Source: Nipponacmea schrenckii (lineage: Eukaryota; Mollusca; Gastropoda; Lottiidae). Taken from it: DNA of 64,000 bases. Under the pieces are notes generated by a model, which searched no databases, was not told the DNA's origin, and saw nothing but the letters and a program-made list of their open reading frames with translations. Position 1 is the stretch's first letter. Each line of letters opens with the position of its first letter. The stretch is from the NCBI GenBank assembly GCA_030562195.1, contig CM060202.1:12524001-12588000 (forward strand). The letters run 5' to 3'. This document shows positions 12,401-20,889 of the stretch, in pieces. The translations under genes and the position numbers were made by a program.

Positions 12401-14029
12401 ATTTCGGTCTCGAGGCAAAATGAGACTTATTTATAAAAATAAAGCTTTAAGTTATTCCACTGCTAGAGCAAACATAGTTCGTAGATTGAAATAGTTGAAC
12501 CGTGTTTAAATTTGGGTCTTCATTCCCTCCGTTCTGGGGGAGCGACAACTGCAGCAAGGTCGAATGTGAACGAACGTTGCATTAAACGGCACGGGCGATG
12601 GAAATCGGATTTTAGTAAAGACGGTTACATTGTTGATTCCATGGTGAATCGTTTAAAGGTGTCTAATAATCTTAGTTTATAGTTTAATGAATTTAGATTG
12701 TTTAAGTACGTGAATATTATGTATAATATTTAATTTCTGCAGCTTTTCTGCCCTTTCTTTGAATATTTCTCTAACGCATTGGTGGCTATCGGCAATATGT
12801 AATTGCGTTGTGTTTTAAGATTGAGGAAGTATTGTTAATACTTAATATTTCCCGCGTTTCGCAAGTAGAGCGGGAAATTATTGTATTAACAGTTCATGTA
12901 AAATGGGTTGGATCACGTGGCATGTCACGTGAATGATTTGTAAGTGAGCGAAAGTTCGTAAATACAAATCATTCTCTAGCCAACTCTGCTTCGATACACA
13001 AGTTTAATTTAAATTTGTATTTAACTCAATTCAATATTTATATATTTTTTTTTTAAATTGTATAGTACTTGTCCGGGTACAATCCCTAGGTGATTTTTGC
13101 ATTTGGATCCGCGACACAGGTTTCCAGAGTCATTTTTCATTATCGGTTCGAAAAAATCGTAATGTTTTTTTTAGATCTCTGTTGTTTTCCTGGCCGGCAA
13201 GGTTGCTGTTTGATGGGATTTTCAACGTGTGCCATTTCAGGCCGCATGTAGAGCAAATTTAAACGGGTATAAAGTAGGCATTGCCGAATATCTTGGTAAC
13301 GGTATAATCAAAGTAGAGTAGTCTACCGGTATCGTAAAGGGAAAATTATATTATGTTGTATATAGTGTAGGCTACGTAATGTATTTGTATGCATTTATAT
13401 TTTTGTTACACTGTAAATTTATTTTGTGTTAATAAATCCGATCTCCTAACGCATTGGTGGCTATCGGCAATATGTAATTGCGTTGTGTTTTAAGATTGAG
13501 GAAGTATTGTTTATACTTTCATGCTAACTGGCGTTCCACCATTAAAATTATCTAATGAATAGGATAATGTACCAATTAAAGATCTGACCTTGAAATCGCA
13601 TCAACTTTAGGTTCGTTCCACACAATGTTGGCTGTAAAGGATCCTTGATTAAGAATTATCCTTTTTGGTAGATCTGGACATATTAGATTTGGTACCGAAT
13701 ACACTGGAAAGGAAATTATCATTATGAGCAAACTCGAAATTAGAGAAACACCATGTTGGATATCCTTAAACCCCCAAAACAAAAGATAGAATATAAAAAC
13801 ACCGTTCTAAAAAACATTGAAAATATTAATTTGCCATACAAATTTTAAACTTACATTTTGAACAAGAATTGACAAACCATTGACTTCGTAGGCAGATGAA
13901 ACATCTGTTACTTTCAGTATTTTTACATCGGGTCAATTCAGGTAAAATTGTTGAATTGCCATAGGTGAGGAAATCCTTAGATTCTAAATCTTTCGATTCA
14001 CAGCCTGCTGATGTATTGTATTTACGGGT
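234..14029 (-). CDS. HYR/CCP multidomain gene (3' part runs off window)
   Basis: Six exons on the minus strand encode alternating hyalin-repeat (HYR) and CCP/sushi domains. In transcript order they are 14029-13855, 13703-13589, 1681-1554, 1332-1156, 962-699 and 413-234. Acceptors end in CAG or TAG; most donors are GTAAGT-like, while 13589 (GTCAGA) and 1554 (GTATAT) are weaker. All junctions fit by phase: the two halves of the first HYR meet in phase 2 and the others in phase 1. HYR plus CCP domains are typical of secreted adhesion or matrix proteins such as SVEP1; the exact orthologue is not recognised. No initiator or signal peptide is visible, and the last exon ends in a splice donor, so the gene continues beyond the left edge. 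The intron at 1682-13588 carries nested retrotransposons. It may be a separate gene from the EGF/CCP gene ending at 29630, or a distant 3' part of it; the in-frame stop at 29630 favours separate genes. Confidence 0.75.
699..962 (-). CDS. HYR domain exon
   Basis: 88 codons, phase 1-1. A complete HYR domain: PPKITCFPPSNF at the start, TTWKFPVAVDQSGG in the middle and GLHYFQYNVIDINGASDSC near the end. It lies between CTTCAG and GTAAGT splice sites. Confidence 0.8.
1156..1332 (-). CDS. CCP/sushi domain exon
   Basis: 59 codons, phase 1-1, with the four-Cys CCP pattern: C near the start, NGSSLGSSCHYRC, a GF motif, ITC and a terminal KC. The acceptor is TTCTTTAG and the donor GTAAGA. The conserved Trp before the last Cys is absent. 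Confidence 0.75.
1554..1681 (-). CDS. HYR domain, second half
   Basis: Begins in phase 2 after TTTTTTCAG and continues the HYR fold (SGFYSLLYSATNNQGL, then a Cys-containing last strand). Joined to 13589-13703 it restores a complete HYR domain, so the 11.9-kb intervening intron lies inside one domain. The donor is GTATAT. Confidence 0.7.
2130..2760 (-). pseudogene. LINE reverse-transcriptase C-terminal remnant
   Basis: Read on the minus strand with frameshifts, it shows the end of a non-LTR retrotransposon reverse transcriptase: DLRVYVDPKLSF, then RIFGLIGRSY, an ELLERVQRH helix, and downstream SYRITNSWNKIP followed by VVVEAQ. These are the usual landmarks of the region after the catalytic palm. 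Stops and frame changes show it is dead. It differs from the LINE at 16666-22560. Confidence 0.6.
2745..3095 (+). repeat. dispersed repeat, copy 1 (copy 2 at 23490-23890)
   Basis: Matches the reverse complement of 23490-23890 along most of its length. Shared segments include the start around 'aaaccctctttctccc', a 'tttttgcatgcc' block and the 'ggaaaaagttat' block. No coding sequence or terminal structure was recognised. Confidence 0.6.
3354..3366. repeat. SINE target-site duplication, left
   Basis: The 13-bp sequence cataatatataaa here is repeated exactly at 3739-3751, bracketing the SINE. Confidence 0.8.
3367..3738 (-). mobile_element. full-length tRNA-derived SINE
   Basis: A 372-bp element on the minus strand. 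Its head contains RNA polymerase III promoter boxes: an A box (tggctcagtggg, 3724-3713) and a B box (ggttcaatccc, 3680-3670). The body follows, and the tail is 'gtaaaactccattcatttca' plus ATTTC repeats at 3367-3395. Perfect 13-bp target-site duplications flank it. Two other copies of its tail lie at 5052-5095 and 52177-52280. It is not a working tRNA: the head runs straight into a body and the acceptor stem is not closed. Confidence 0.85.
3739..3751. repeat. SINE target-site duplication, right
   Basis: Exact second copy of cataatatataaa at the promoter end of the SINE. Confidence 0.8.
3862..4028 (+). repeat. split direct repeat A1
   Basis: 167 bp, repeated at 12838-13004 with about two differences. 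It contains two short palindromes, 'cacgtggcatgtcacgtg' and 'cccgcg...cgcggg'-like arms. The Gag ATG follows immediately. Confidence 0.85.
4029..5066 (+). pseudogene. Gag-like protein of the Ngaro/PAT-like element
   Basis: Starts at the ATG directly after repeat A1. The N-terminal half is charged and helical; a CCHC zinc knuckle lies near residue 200 (CFNCGKRGHWADAC). The C-terminal part (NNRSALDNIDFVETEINNLL) would run without a stop into the reverse transcriptase region, but the SINE tail inserted after base 5051 creates the stop at 5066. The intact element therefore probably had one Gag-Pol frame. Gag would package the element RNA. Confidence 0.8.
5052..5095 (-). mobile_element. 5'-truncated SINE tail inserted in Gag-Pol
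   Basis: 44 bp matching the tail of the SINE at 3367, in the same orientation. It is bracketed by exact 15-bp duplications (ttattaatgaaggga) at 5037-5051 and 5096-5110. This is a very short target-primed insertion that breaks the host reading frame. Confidence 0.8.
5111..5209 (+). pseudogene. start of YR-element reverse transcriptase, cut by Copia
   Basis: Encodes the first reverse transcriptase residues (KPWVVNPLTVAKN, then LRLVLDCRH). The domain resumes at 10020 with NPHLF after the Copia element, so the insertion falls inside the conserved first RT motif. Confidence 0.8.
5210..5428 (+). repeat. Copia 5' LTR
   Basis: 219 bp, TG...CA, near-identical to 9801-10019. Confidence 0.9.
5448..5460 (+). 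promoter_or_regulatory. primer-binding site, initiator tRNA-Met type
   Basis: tggtagcagagcg complements the 3' end of animal initiator tRNA-Met and lies 19 bp past the LTR. A spacing of 0-3 bp is more usual, so the offset is odd. Confidence 0.65.
5480..6562 (+). pseudogene. Copia Gag and protease
   Basis: Translation probably begins at the ATG at 5480; the ATG at 5396 lies inside the LTR. The Gag part has the Copia-type helical domain (TDYIIEFEQRYNRCKKHN). A knuckle-like CVICHSILCWAKNC follows, where the usual His is replaced by Cys. The aspartic protease active site reads VLDTACTRTVCG. The frame stops at 6562; homology continues two bases out of phase into integrase, so a small indel split the polyprotein. 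Confidence 0.8.
6568..7842 (+). pseudogene. Copia integrase region
   Basis: Contains the end of the protease, the zinc-binding pre-integrase motif (LHLQFGHAS ... SCEICLKYK, HHCC type) and the DDE catalytic core: Asp in AVDLHQLD, Asp in LFSDNGGEF and Glu in SPWSNGLLERHN. It ends at a TAG (7840-7842). The same frame carries on into reverse transcriptase, so the TAG is a point mutation or, less likely, a readthrough codon. Confidence 0.85.
7843..9312 (+). pseudogene. Copia reverse transcriptase
   Basis: Same frame as the integrase. Reverse transcriptase motifs: SRLVARGFEE, MDIKTAFLQ, VYGLNDASLSWYK and the catalytic CHVDDFLWGG. RNase H begins at VFSDSS; there an 8-bp tandem duplication (gattcatc at 9283-9290 and 9291-9298) shifts the frame to a stop at 9312. 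Confidence 0.85.
9299..9762 (+). pseudogene. Copia RNase H, frameshifted
   Basis: Continues RNase H after the 8-bp duplication: GNLTDGGTQGGYIIF, STLCGETLAMADAID and SCVTDNKSLFEAL. A further shift near 9680 moves the conserved ADCLTKKG end into another frame, which would close at about 9762. Confidence 0.75.
9787..9800 (+). promoter_or_regulatory. polypurine tract of Copia
   Basis: A short purine-rich run (gagtggagat) directly before the 3' LTR, where plus-strand priming is expected. Confidence 0.5.
9801..10019 (+). repeat. Copia 3' LTR
   Basis: 219 bp, TG...CA. About two visible differences from the 5' LTR. Confidence 0.9.
10020..11653 (+). pseudogene. YR-element reverse transcriptase and RNase H
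   Basis: Resumes the reverse transcriptase cut at 5209. Motifs: FSFDIRSAYHHIDI, VLPFGISTAGYIFTK and the catalytic MFLDDG. RNase H follows (IFCDASDVGFGGYI, STWRELECV, VNVFSDNQN). The C-terminal extension (TIDRFATHYN, NWMVPPPALAARVI, WQSAPFWPLL) is shared by DIRS, Ngaro and PAT polyproteins. The frame is open from 10073 to 11653 and overlaps the recombinase frame by 14 bases. Confidence 0.85.
11640..12494 (+). pseudogene. tyrosine recombinase of YR element, N-terminal and core part
   Basis: Overlaps the end of the polymerase frame. The N-terminal SAM-like domain reads SYNTNKSYWSAFNRWQRFC; the core begins with SFAGFLRYDEL, holding the first catalytic Arg, followed by SKTDQYRQG. It stops at 12494 before the second half of the active site, which is found in another frame from 12503. 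The enzyme would join a circular cDNA to the target by strand exchange. Confidence 0.8.
12503..12682 (+). pseudogene. tyrosine recombinase C-terminus, frameshifted
   Basis: Out of frame with 11640-12494, it encodes the H-x-x-R box (GLHSLRSGGATTAA) and a candidate catalytic Tyr in FSKDGYIVDS, ending with TAG at 12682. Its good preservation suggests the shift is recent. Confidence 0.75.
12771..13004 (+). repeat. internal B1-A2 junction repeats
   Basis: B1 (12771-12840) and A2 (12838-13004) meet at an 'ataactt'-like joint. A2 copies the left end and B1 copies the right end, as expected for a junction of a circular intermediate in split-direct-repeat elements. Confidence 0.85.
13005..13445 (+). 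other. noncoding right arm of YR element
   Basis: Between A2 and B2. AT-rich, with no protein-coding signal seen. Confidence 0.6.
13446..13515 (+). repeat. split direct repeat B2 (right terminus)
   Basis: 70 bp matching B1 at 12771-12840. Host DNA resumes after 'tttatac', and the HYR exon follows 73 bp later. Confidence 0.8.
13589..13703 (-). CDS. HYR domain, first half
   Basis: Encodes the N-terminal half of a HYR repeat, including an ICPDLPK segment and the VWNEPKVDA strand, which matches the family pattern (V-x-W-x-x-P-x-x-x-D). The acceptor is TTTCCAG; the donor is GTCAGA (weak) and leaves phase 2. Confidence 0.7.
13855..14029 (-). CDS. exon, Cys-containing segment upstream of HYR
   Basis: Open for 58 codons between a TTTCAG acceptor and a GTAAGT donor, with several Cys and one Trp. 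It does not match the CCP pattern cleanly. It enters in phase 0, unlike its neighbours, so it may be a diverged or damaged CCP exon. It joins the next exon correctly in phase 1. Confidence 0.4.
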
Positions 14030-16665
14030 CTGAAATTATAAATTGGTTCACCTTACAGTAGTTAGTGCAGGGGAAACACAGGTATTCACAGGTAATTGAA
14101 CAGGGGCTAAGAAGGTTATGGATCTCAATGCTCAGTCAAGTAAAGTTGTAGGCCTGAGTATAAGGCCAAATTGCTTTAATTAGTCTTTGGGAATTTAGAT
14201 ACTAAAATTTTGCAAAGAACACCAATATCTGAAGTCAATAAGATCATATGTCACTCACGCAAGTCAAACTCGATTGAATTCAATCATAAATATTGGCCTA
14301 AGTCTTACCATATTTAATGTTATATCCAAAGCTGTGTGCCCTGCCCGTGTTTCATTAAAACAGAGCAAAGCTATTTCATAACACATGAAAATCCAAAACC
14401 ATTCTGTAGTTCTATGCGTCATATTTAATGGTTAACTGCAAGATGTCTTCAACACAATTATTTAAAGATGAATAGGGCCTACAGTTATCTCCCCTTGTAG
14501 TGGAATAACATAATGCTAAAAAAAATGCTGAAAAATCAGGATATAGAGACGATTTACGAGTAAATACAAATTATCAATGTAACGCTTTTGATTTCAAAGG
14601 GTGGAATATCTACACTAATCCAATTATCTTCATTTTATGTCAAAATCAAGGCTCGTCGCGAGGTCGTTTTCGTTGTTATTGTCACGTGATCCTTTATATG
14701 GAGCCTCTTTGACGCTCATTTCTCTTTAGTCTTAATCAATATGACTCAAACAAAACCGTGGATAAGATGCTACTTATGGAAGGGGATCGTTGCCAGAAAT
14801 ATTCACAAAGTGACACTTGAAATGAAGGCCTCGATTGAACATAATTCATCATAAAACAAGTACAAAATACACCTTTCTAAAATCAACAAGTCAGTCTACT
14901 AACAATAGATACTAATACTAATATTCATAGTTAATTTTCATACATTATTTCACAGCAGTCAACACTCAATCTTTCTTTTTTCGAAAATGAATTATTAACA
15001 TATTATTACAAACGTAATGAACTATATTAACCCAAAACCTCTGTAATAACGTTAACCCGAATTTAACTGAAAAAAAATCTTTTGTTTTCCAACGCAATTC
15101 ATTCCCTTATATGTATATCTAAGTCCCTCGGTCGTTATCGACTTCCCTTGGTCGTTATCTGCTTCCCTCGGTCGATTTTAAGATGGTTTTTCATTATCAT
15201 AATTTTCATTTGATCAATGTTTTATAATTAGGACTCAGCTAGGAGCTAGCAGTAGGGATTTTAGTGATTTACATTTTAAAGATATGGAACAGTAAGGTGT
15301 TGAAGGAATGAACAACAATATGCAACATGTAGGTTTAGCCTGCAGGAACAACATGCTAATGATTAAAGAATGTAAGGCAAAATAATTATTGTCGGTGCGC
15401 AGGGAATTAGCTGACAGTAAATTTCATTTTCTCCCCATATTTCACCTACGTTACACGGGGAACTGACCCACCTTTGCTTCTGTTTCTAGGTATAAATGTA
15501 TGTGAAATTGATGATCTATAGTGAAAGGACAACAGAAATGTGTCTTTACTTCGAGAAGTTCATCTGGTCCTTAATGGATACACTTCATACTTTAATAGTT
15601 CTGATGTATATAGCAAACTTTAGTCTCGCAAACTTTAGTCTCCCACACTTGTATCTCTCACGAATGAGGTTTTTGCTGGATTTTCGTTAGGTTTCCGGTT
15701 ATACGTGATAAGATGCTGCCGGCCAGCAACACACCTATTTGATTTTATCGATTTCGGATTAACTTGGCAGGGACAGGATAGGCCCTGCGTTAGGGACGTG
15801 TGGGGTTATGGTGTGGGATTAAGCCAGGCTCAAAATTCAAATACTCTGGTCCCGATTGATTTCCTTTGTATAAATATTTAAACAAACTCAAAGACAGGTT
15901 TTCACAAAATAAGTCTTGTGTTTGTGTCTATTTCATATACATATATTTCAATAATTTCAGAATTCAGCTGTATATGCGGATTCAAGCCACCATATCTATG
16001 CTATGCTACCAAAAAAACAGAGCAGATCGTGAATCCATCGCATGGTATTGTGGTAATTGAAGATGTATTTGTAATTTATCTGCATGTATATTCCTATGTT
16101 TATCCAATTTGTGACAACCGCAATACCACCCTCTAATCTCTATGTTCTGAGATTCTGTTTTGGGGGTTGTTAGGTTTGTTAAGGTTAGGATTTGTGCATA
16201 TAGGGTTCGTGTTGGATTTTTGTTAGGTTGCTAAGCTCGTTTGGTAAGGTAACTATGAATGAGATTTGTAGCGCCTTAAGTTGTGGGATAATACCTAGTT
16301 ACGATAGGGCTTGCAGGCTATACTTGTCTATGACTATTGGCAATATATCCTTATGTGCTGTGAAATCACTTTGTATTTCTATATAGATTCTCAGGTCACT
16401 ATTAAATTAGGTCTGGTTTCCAAAGATTCATCTCTTCCTGGCTTCCTGATAAACATGTCAACGCTAAAAATGTATGTCTGTTTCAACATTTTGTATTTTT
16501 GTACTTTGGTATGTTATTACAAATTTTGTTTTTATTTGATCCTGATAACTCTCACATTTTGAAAATACGAGTTATCAATCTCAGTTCTACAACCGACACC
16601 ACTGAGAGAGCAATTCAAAGTGAACAACGATTCGAAAGGGAGCCAGCAGTCAGGAATTACCCTTT
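14030..16665. other. no gene seen
   Basis: AT-rich intron or intergenic DNA. The only structure noted is a short tandem run of 'cttccctcggtcgttatc' type units at about 15120-15180. The small open frames at 15496-16562 lack codon structure or known motifs. Confidence 0.5.
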
Positions 16666-16775
16666 TATATTTATATACTTTATTCAGATCTCATAGAGAC
16701 ATATGAAAAATATAATACATAAATCACAGAGATATATACAGTCAGTATTAAATAAAATGTACACAAATTCAGAGA

Positions 16776-17580
16776 TTAGATGAAGCTTTTCAGGATTAGA
16801 CTAATAAATTTACACAAGTGTTCTAATTCTTTACCGCTTGAGTTGAATAAATTAGACATATTGAAGGTTGAAGGAGTTCGTTTGTAAGGTTTGATATACA
16901 ACAGTCTTTCTTTATCAAAATATTTACACATAAAAATATAATGATATTCATCACCTATTTTATGTGAATTACAATATTTACAAGAGCGATTTTCCTTTTC
17001 AATATTTGCAAAAATACCAGCTTCTACAGGCAATCGATTACTCCTACATCGAAATCTGGTAAATGAACGCCTGTATTTTGGAGACAATGATAATAAATAT
17101 GGCTCAAGATTAAAAGAGACTTTAAATATCCTGTAATTCGGGCATTTGCTTGAATTAAAAACTACAGAATCCCAGTCTTGAATGTACTGGTTTTGGAGTC
17201 TTTGTAATAAAGACTGTTTAAGCCATTTTCTATTTACACTATAAGGCATATCCCAGAAAATGATAAACCTGAATTATTTAAAGTATTCTTAATACAATTT
17301 AGCCATGGATTGGAATTTGGATGATTGAGCAAAACATTGTACAATTGGTGGGATATTTTACATTGATTGCTTGTTACAATAGAGTGCCAGAATACGACCA
17401 TTCTTTGCTGTATTATTGTTTTCAAAAGGAAAGACACCCAGTTCGCCATATACCATAACATTTGGGGTTGTAGATTTAACGCCCAACAGACTTTTGCAAA
17501 ATCTCAGTTGGAGTCTTTCTAAGAGCGAAATATCCACGAATCCCCAAATTTCACACCCGTACAGAGCAATAGGCACCACA
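16776..17580 (-). pseudogene. LINE reverse-transcriptase C-terminus, part 2
   Basis: Resumes with VPIALYGCEIWGF, a near-universal LINE motif, then a helical region and a terminal CKYCNSHKIGDEYHYIFMC zinc-knuckle-like end. A frame change near 17240 separates the two stretches. Confidence 0.8.
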
Positions 17581-17585
17581 AGACA

Positions 17586-17651
17586 ATTCTATCAACCAAT
17601 CACGTGACTACGTGATTCAGTGAGATAGCAGCGCGCGCACCCATACATCAG
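17586..17651 (+). repeat. DIRS-like left inverted repeat
   Basis: Contains 'cacgtgactacgtg' and 'gatagcagcgcgcgcaccca', whose complements occur at 20347-20386 and 20532-20570. Confidence 0.75.
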
Positions 17652-17688
17652 TGCGGCGTTAGATCTCATACTGATAGGACGCTCATAA

Positions 17689-18207
17689 TTGAGTTCTCCA
17701 TTCATTTGCAATTTCGGATTCCAAGGCGACACGCTCTCCGACTTAAAACAATTAACATTGTTCATTGCATTCTACCTGATAATTCTTAACAGAATTCACA
17801 TGGCTGACGCCATATTAAAATCGGCTAATGCCGATCAAGCCACTCCGAGAAATATCAAACAGACACCAGTGCACGTTCGGTCTGCTACACATGAGATGTC
17901 ACCGAGTCCTTTGCCATCGGAATGTTCGACAGCGAAAAAGGGATCCAAGGCGAGAAGCAAAACTTCGGGAAAAAACTCAGAGATGTCTGCTAAGCCGAAT
18001 TCAATGGACAGTGTCACGAATGTTGATCAACCGACAACATCCCAAGCCAAGGGAAATAACTCTGACTTCTCTATCGCTCTTTTGACAGAAATCAAAACTT
18101 TATGCTCCTCTGTCGGAGATATGAAGGATTCTATCGTGAATTCCATCAGTAGTCTAGGAAATCAGATAGCTTCAAGCCAACAGAGAGACTACGAATTTTT
18201 CATATGA
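17689..18207 (+). pseudogene. DIRS-like Gag N-terminal remnant
   Basis: Probable start at the internal Met of MADAILKSANADQ (17800). The product is rich in Ser, Lys and Thr with low complexity, then a helix (LLTEIKTLCSSVGDMKDSIV). Its place after the left repeat and before a recombinase fits Gag. It stops at 18207 and the rest is lost. Confidence 0.5.
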
Positions 18208-18239
18208 TGAAGACGATGACACAGATTCGGTGCCCGCGG

Positions 18240-20040
18240 GCCAATTCGGAACGGTAAGCCATTCTGTCACCGGGTGAGTTTCAAAAGCCTACCGCCAACC
18301 GCTGCCAACCGGCCTACCGATAGCAAAAAAAGGCGCCAAAATTGGTATTGTTAAATGTAAGGATCGTAGATTATCATACAATAAAACGAAACTATTTAAT
18401 TTGACGGAATTTTTGTTGACGTCAAAATTATGGAATCAAAATTATCTTAAGAATGAAACGAAAAAAATAAATCTTTATTTTCGTGTTCAGCGATTTCTTT
18501 CTTTTTCCAAGTTCTGGAAGTGTGCTTCCAGTCTTGGTGAAGCGTTTTATCAACTAAATATACTGCTGATTTGGTTGGATTAACAGGAGGAGCATTCGCA
18601 GGATTATTATAGTCTACGTCAAGGATTAACTTTGAAAAAATTCTAAAAGGTGGAAGAAAGATCTCTTGGCCTTGTTGATCATCCATGATACCGACGAAGT
18701 TATTAAATTAAGGGAAGTAACTCTGAAACAAACGACCTTCCTGTCGTGATCATTTAAAAAACATTTAAGGGTACTTTTACGGTTAATTGTGTGTCCCATT
18801 TGAATACAAATTAGATTATTGCTTTTTTGGCATGGATTGAATAAGTTAATATGAAGAAAAACATCGCTGAACACGAAAAGAAACTAGAACTGCGTTGCAG
18901 TACTGAAGGGTTCCTCTTAAAGGTTGTATTTAAAAAGTTAACATATGTCTAAATGTTAACAAAATCAAGTGACATTAGAACTCTTTAACAATTCATGTGT
19001 TGCCATTCAAATTAAGTTCAACTGGCCTCACTTCCAGTAATATTGCGTTCCACTCAAGTTTCGTAAAGATCGCACCGGTAGATTTTGAGAATTTCAAGGT
19101 CATCTGATATAACCCCAACAGCAATAGTAAATCTTATAACGTTACTCAATTTTAAACTCAATTTTCTCAAAAACGAAAAAAAATTTCAAAATTCCCTTTG
19201 AGCAAAAGTTAGTAAAATAAATGTATTATTTAATACAATAATGCTTTTTTGGTTTTGAATTTAATCCAAAGACTAGTAGCAATTTAAGTATCAAAAAATT
19301 GTAAAAAATGATGTTTTTCTTACTTTCGGGTCACTTCCGGTCAACATATGGCAAGAAATTTGGTACCAATAGATAGGTATTTAAATTTGGCATCTATTGA
19401 CACCACTTTTATACAAATTGAATGATATTTGTCAAAGTAATGACCAGTTATGCAATTATGCAATTATCTATTAGGGAAGATAACTTATCACAATTATGTT
19501 TGTATGAGTATGTATAAGAAGTCAATATACATCTGCAAACGTTGTTTTAAGAAAAAAATGTTGAGAATGTAAAAAATTGAAATTTTGAAAATATGCAAAT
19601 TCAAAAAATGACATTGAAAAATTGCATAAAAGTGAAAAGTCAAAGAAGCTTATTTTTGCGTTAACATTGCCCGGTGTATAATCTGAAATCATTGTTCAAA
19701 TCCATTGATTAGTTGCTGAGAAAAAACGACATTTGTAAAAATGGAAACGCATTCAAAATCGCATACTTCGCGCATGCGCAGACGTCTGGAATTACATTTA
19801 AAATCTAAGTTGTAACAACATTATCAGGAAATATGAAAGTTTTGTAAAGATCGCACCGGTAGATTTTGAGAATTTCAAATGTGTAAAAAAAAAAAATAAA
19901 ATAATAATAATAATAATCTTTGAAAAAATTCTAAAATGTGGAAGAAAGATCCCTTGGCCTTGTTGATCATCCATGATGCCGACGACGTTAAATAAATAAA
20001 TTAAGGGAAGTAACTCTGAAACACTATATCTAGGTGGACT
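18240..20040. other. non-coding interior of DIRS-like element with internal repeats
   Basis: No polymerase is recognisable. Two sequence blocks occur twice as direct repeats: about 100 bp at 18630-18730 and 19918-20023, and 35 bp (taaagatcgcaccggtagat...) at 19063-19097 and 19845-19879. The longer block ends in an 'aaataaataaa' tail, as a nested SINE-like insert would. Confidence 0.5.
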
Positions 20041-20049
20041 AAAATTGGT

Positions 20050-20370
20050 TTGGAGAAGGCAGGCATAGATGTAAATAGATTTAAGGCACATAGCACCAGA
20101 GCTGCCTCTACCTCCACTGCTAAGGAAGCAAATGTTCCAGTTATTGACATTATGAATAAGGCAGACTGGAAATCAGAAAGGATCTTTTCTACTTATTATA
20201 ACAAAGTTATTATCAAAGAAAATGTCTTTGACAAATGTGTGTTAAATGCTCAGATTTCATTAAAGTTTTGTAAACTTAGAAAAATGTTTGCTTCATTTTA
20301 TCTTAGCGACTTGGAGATGTCACGAGTGCAGACAGGCTTTGAAGTCTCACTGAATCACGTAGTCACGTGA
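20050..20370 (+). pseudogene. DIRS-like tyrosine recombinase C-terminus
   Basis: Carries the second half of a YR active site: FKAHSTRAASTSTA (H-x-x-R box) and FSTYYNKV with a candidate nucleophilic Tyr. The N-terminal part with the first Arg is absent. It stops just inside the right inverted repeat. Confidence 0.75.
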
Positions 20371-20610
20371 TTGGCTGATAGAATATTTAGATTGGACGAG
20401 ACTTACCTGTAAGTTGAAGTTCGATCATGATTCTATCAGCCAATCTTTAGTGACGAGGGATTAAGTGCCCCCCACTTAGTCTTACATTCCCTCCCAATCG
20501 TCACTATCTGTCTACACTCGTTCACTTTAAATCCTGATGTATGGGTGCGCGCGCTGCTATCTCATTCAATCCCTCGTCACTAAGTCTCGTCCAATCTAAA
20601 TATTAACCAA
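20347..20610. repeat. DIRS-like right inverted repeat complex
   Basis: Holds complements of both parts of the left repeat plus self-complementary arms: 20371-20385 with 20430-20444 around a short loop, and 20388-20411 with 20577-20601. Confidence 0.65.
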
Positions 20611-20889
20611 ATGCACCTGTGTATCAATATCAAGATTCAGTTTACGACCTTTTCGCAGAATAAAAAACATTGCAGAAGAGGCTTTATTATGAAGATTATT
20701 AATTGTCTTACTGAAAGATCCATTGTAATTAAATGTAATACCCAAATACACATATTCAATTTTAAAATCTCCATACCTAATTATGGGTTTCTTATTAGCC
20801 CCTTTGAGAAAACCATTGTTTTAGTTTTTGATGTATTGATATCAAGTGGCCAGGTACTACAATATTCTAACATACATTTAGTATTGTAG
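20610..20889 (-). pseudogene. LINE reverse-transcriptase thumb, part 1
   Basis: Encodes the region just after the catalytic palm (NTSKTKTMVFSKG, then KIEYVYLGITFNYNGSF). It is cut by the DIRS-like element after QVHLVN and resumes at 17580. Confidence 0.7.

Larger units (their letters stand above)
3862..13515 (+). mobile_element. Ngaro/PAT-like YR retrotransposon with nested Copia
   Basis: Order: left repeat A1, Gag with zinc knuckle, reverse transcriptase/RNase H, tyrosine recombinase, then B1-A2 and B2. The repeats are direct, not inverted: A1 (3862-4028) equals A2 (12838-13004) and B1 (12771-12840) equals B2 (13446-13515). This A1...B1A2...B2 plan is the split-direct-repeat structure of Ngaro and PAT elements, which integrate through a YR enzyme instead of a DDE integrase. 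A1 and A2 differ at about two positions of 167, so the copy is young. It is disabled by a SINE tail at 5052, a Copia insertion at 5210 and a frameshift in the recombinase. It sits in an intron of the HYR/CCP gene, on the opposite strand. Confidence 0.85.
17586..20610 (+). mobile_element. decayed DIRS-like YR retrotransposon
   Basis: Inverted repeats bound it: 17586-17624 matches the complement of 20347-20386, and 17612-17651 matches the complement of 20532-20570. The right end adds nested inverted repeats (20388-20411 against 20577-20601). A Gag-like frame lies at the left and a tyrosine-recombinase C-terminus at the right; the polymerase is missing. Inverted ends with a complex right terminus match the DIRS plan, unlike the direct repeats of the element at 3862. 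Confidence 0.7.

Noticed and set aside
15496..16562. Several 60-85 codon open frames
   Set aside because: Low-complexity AT-rich sequence with no domain, splice or repeat support.
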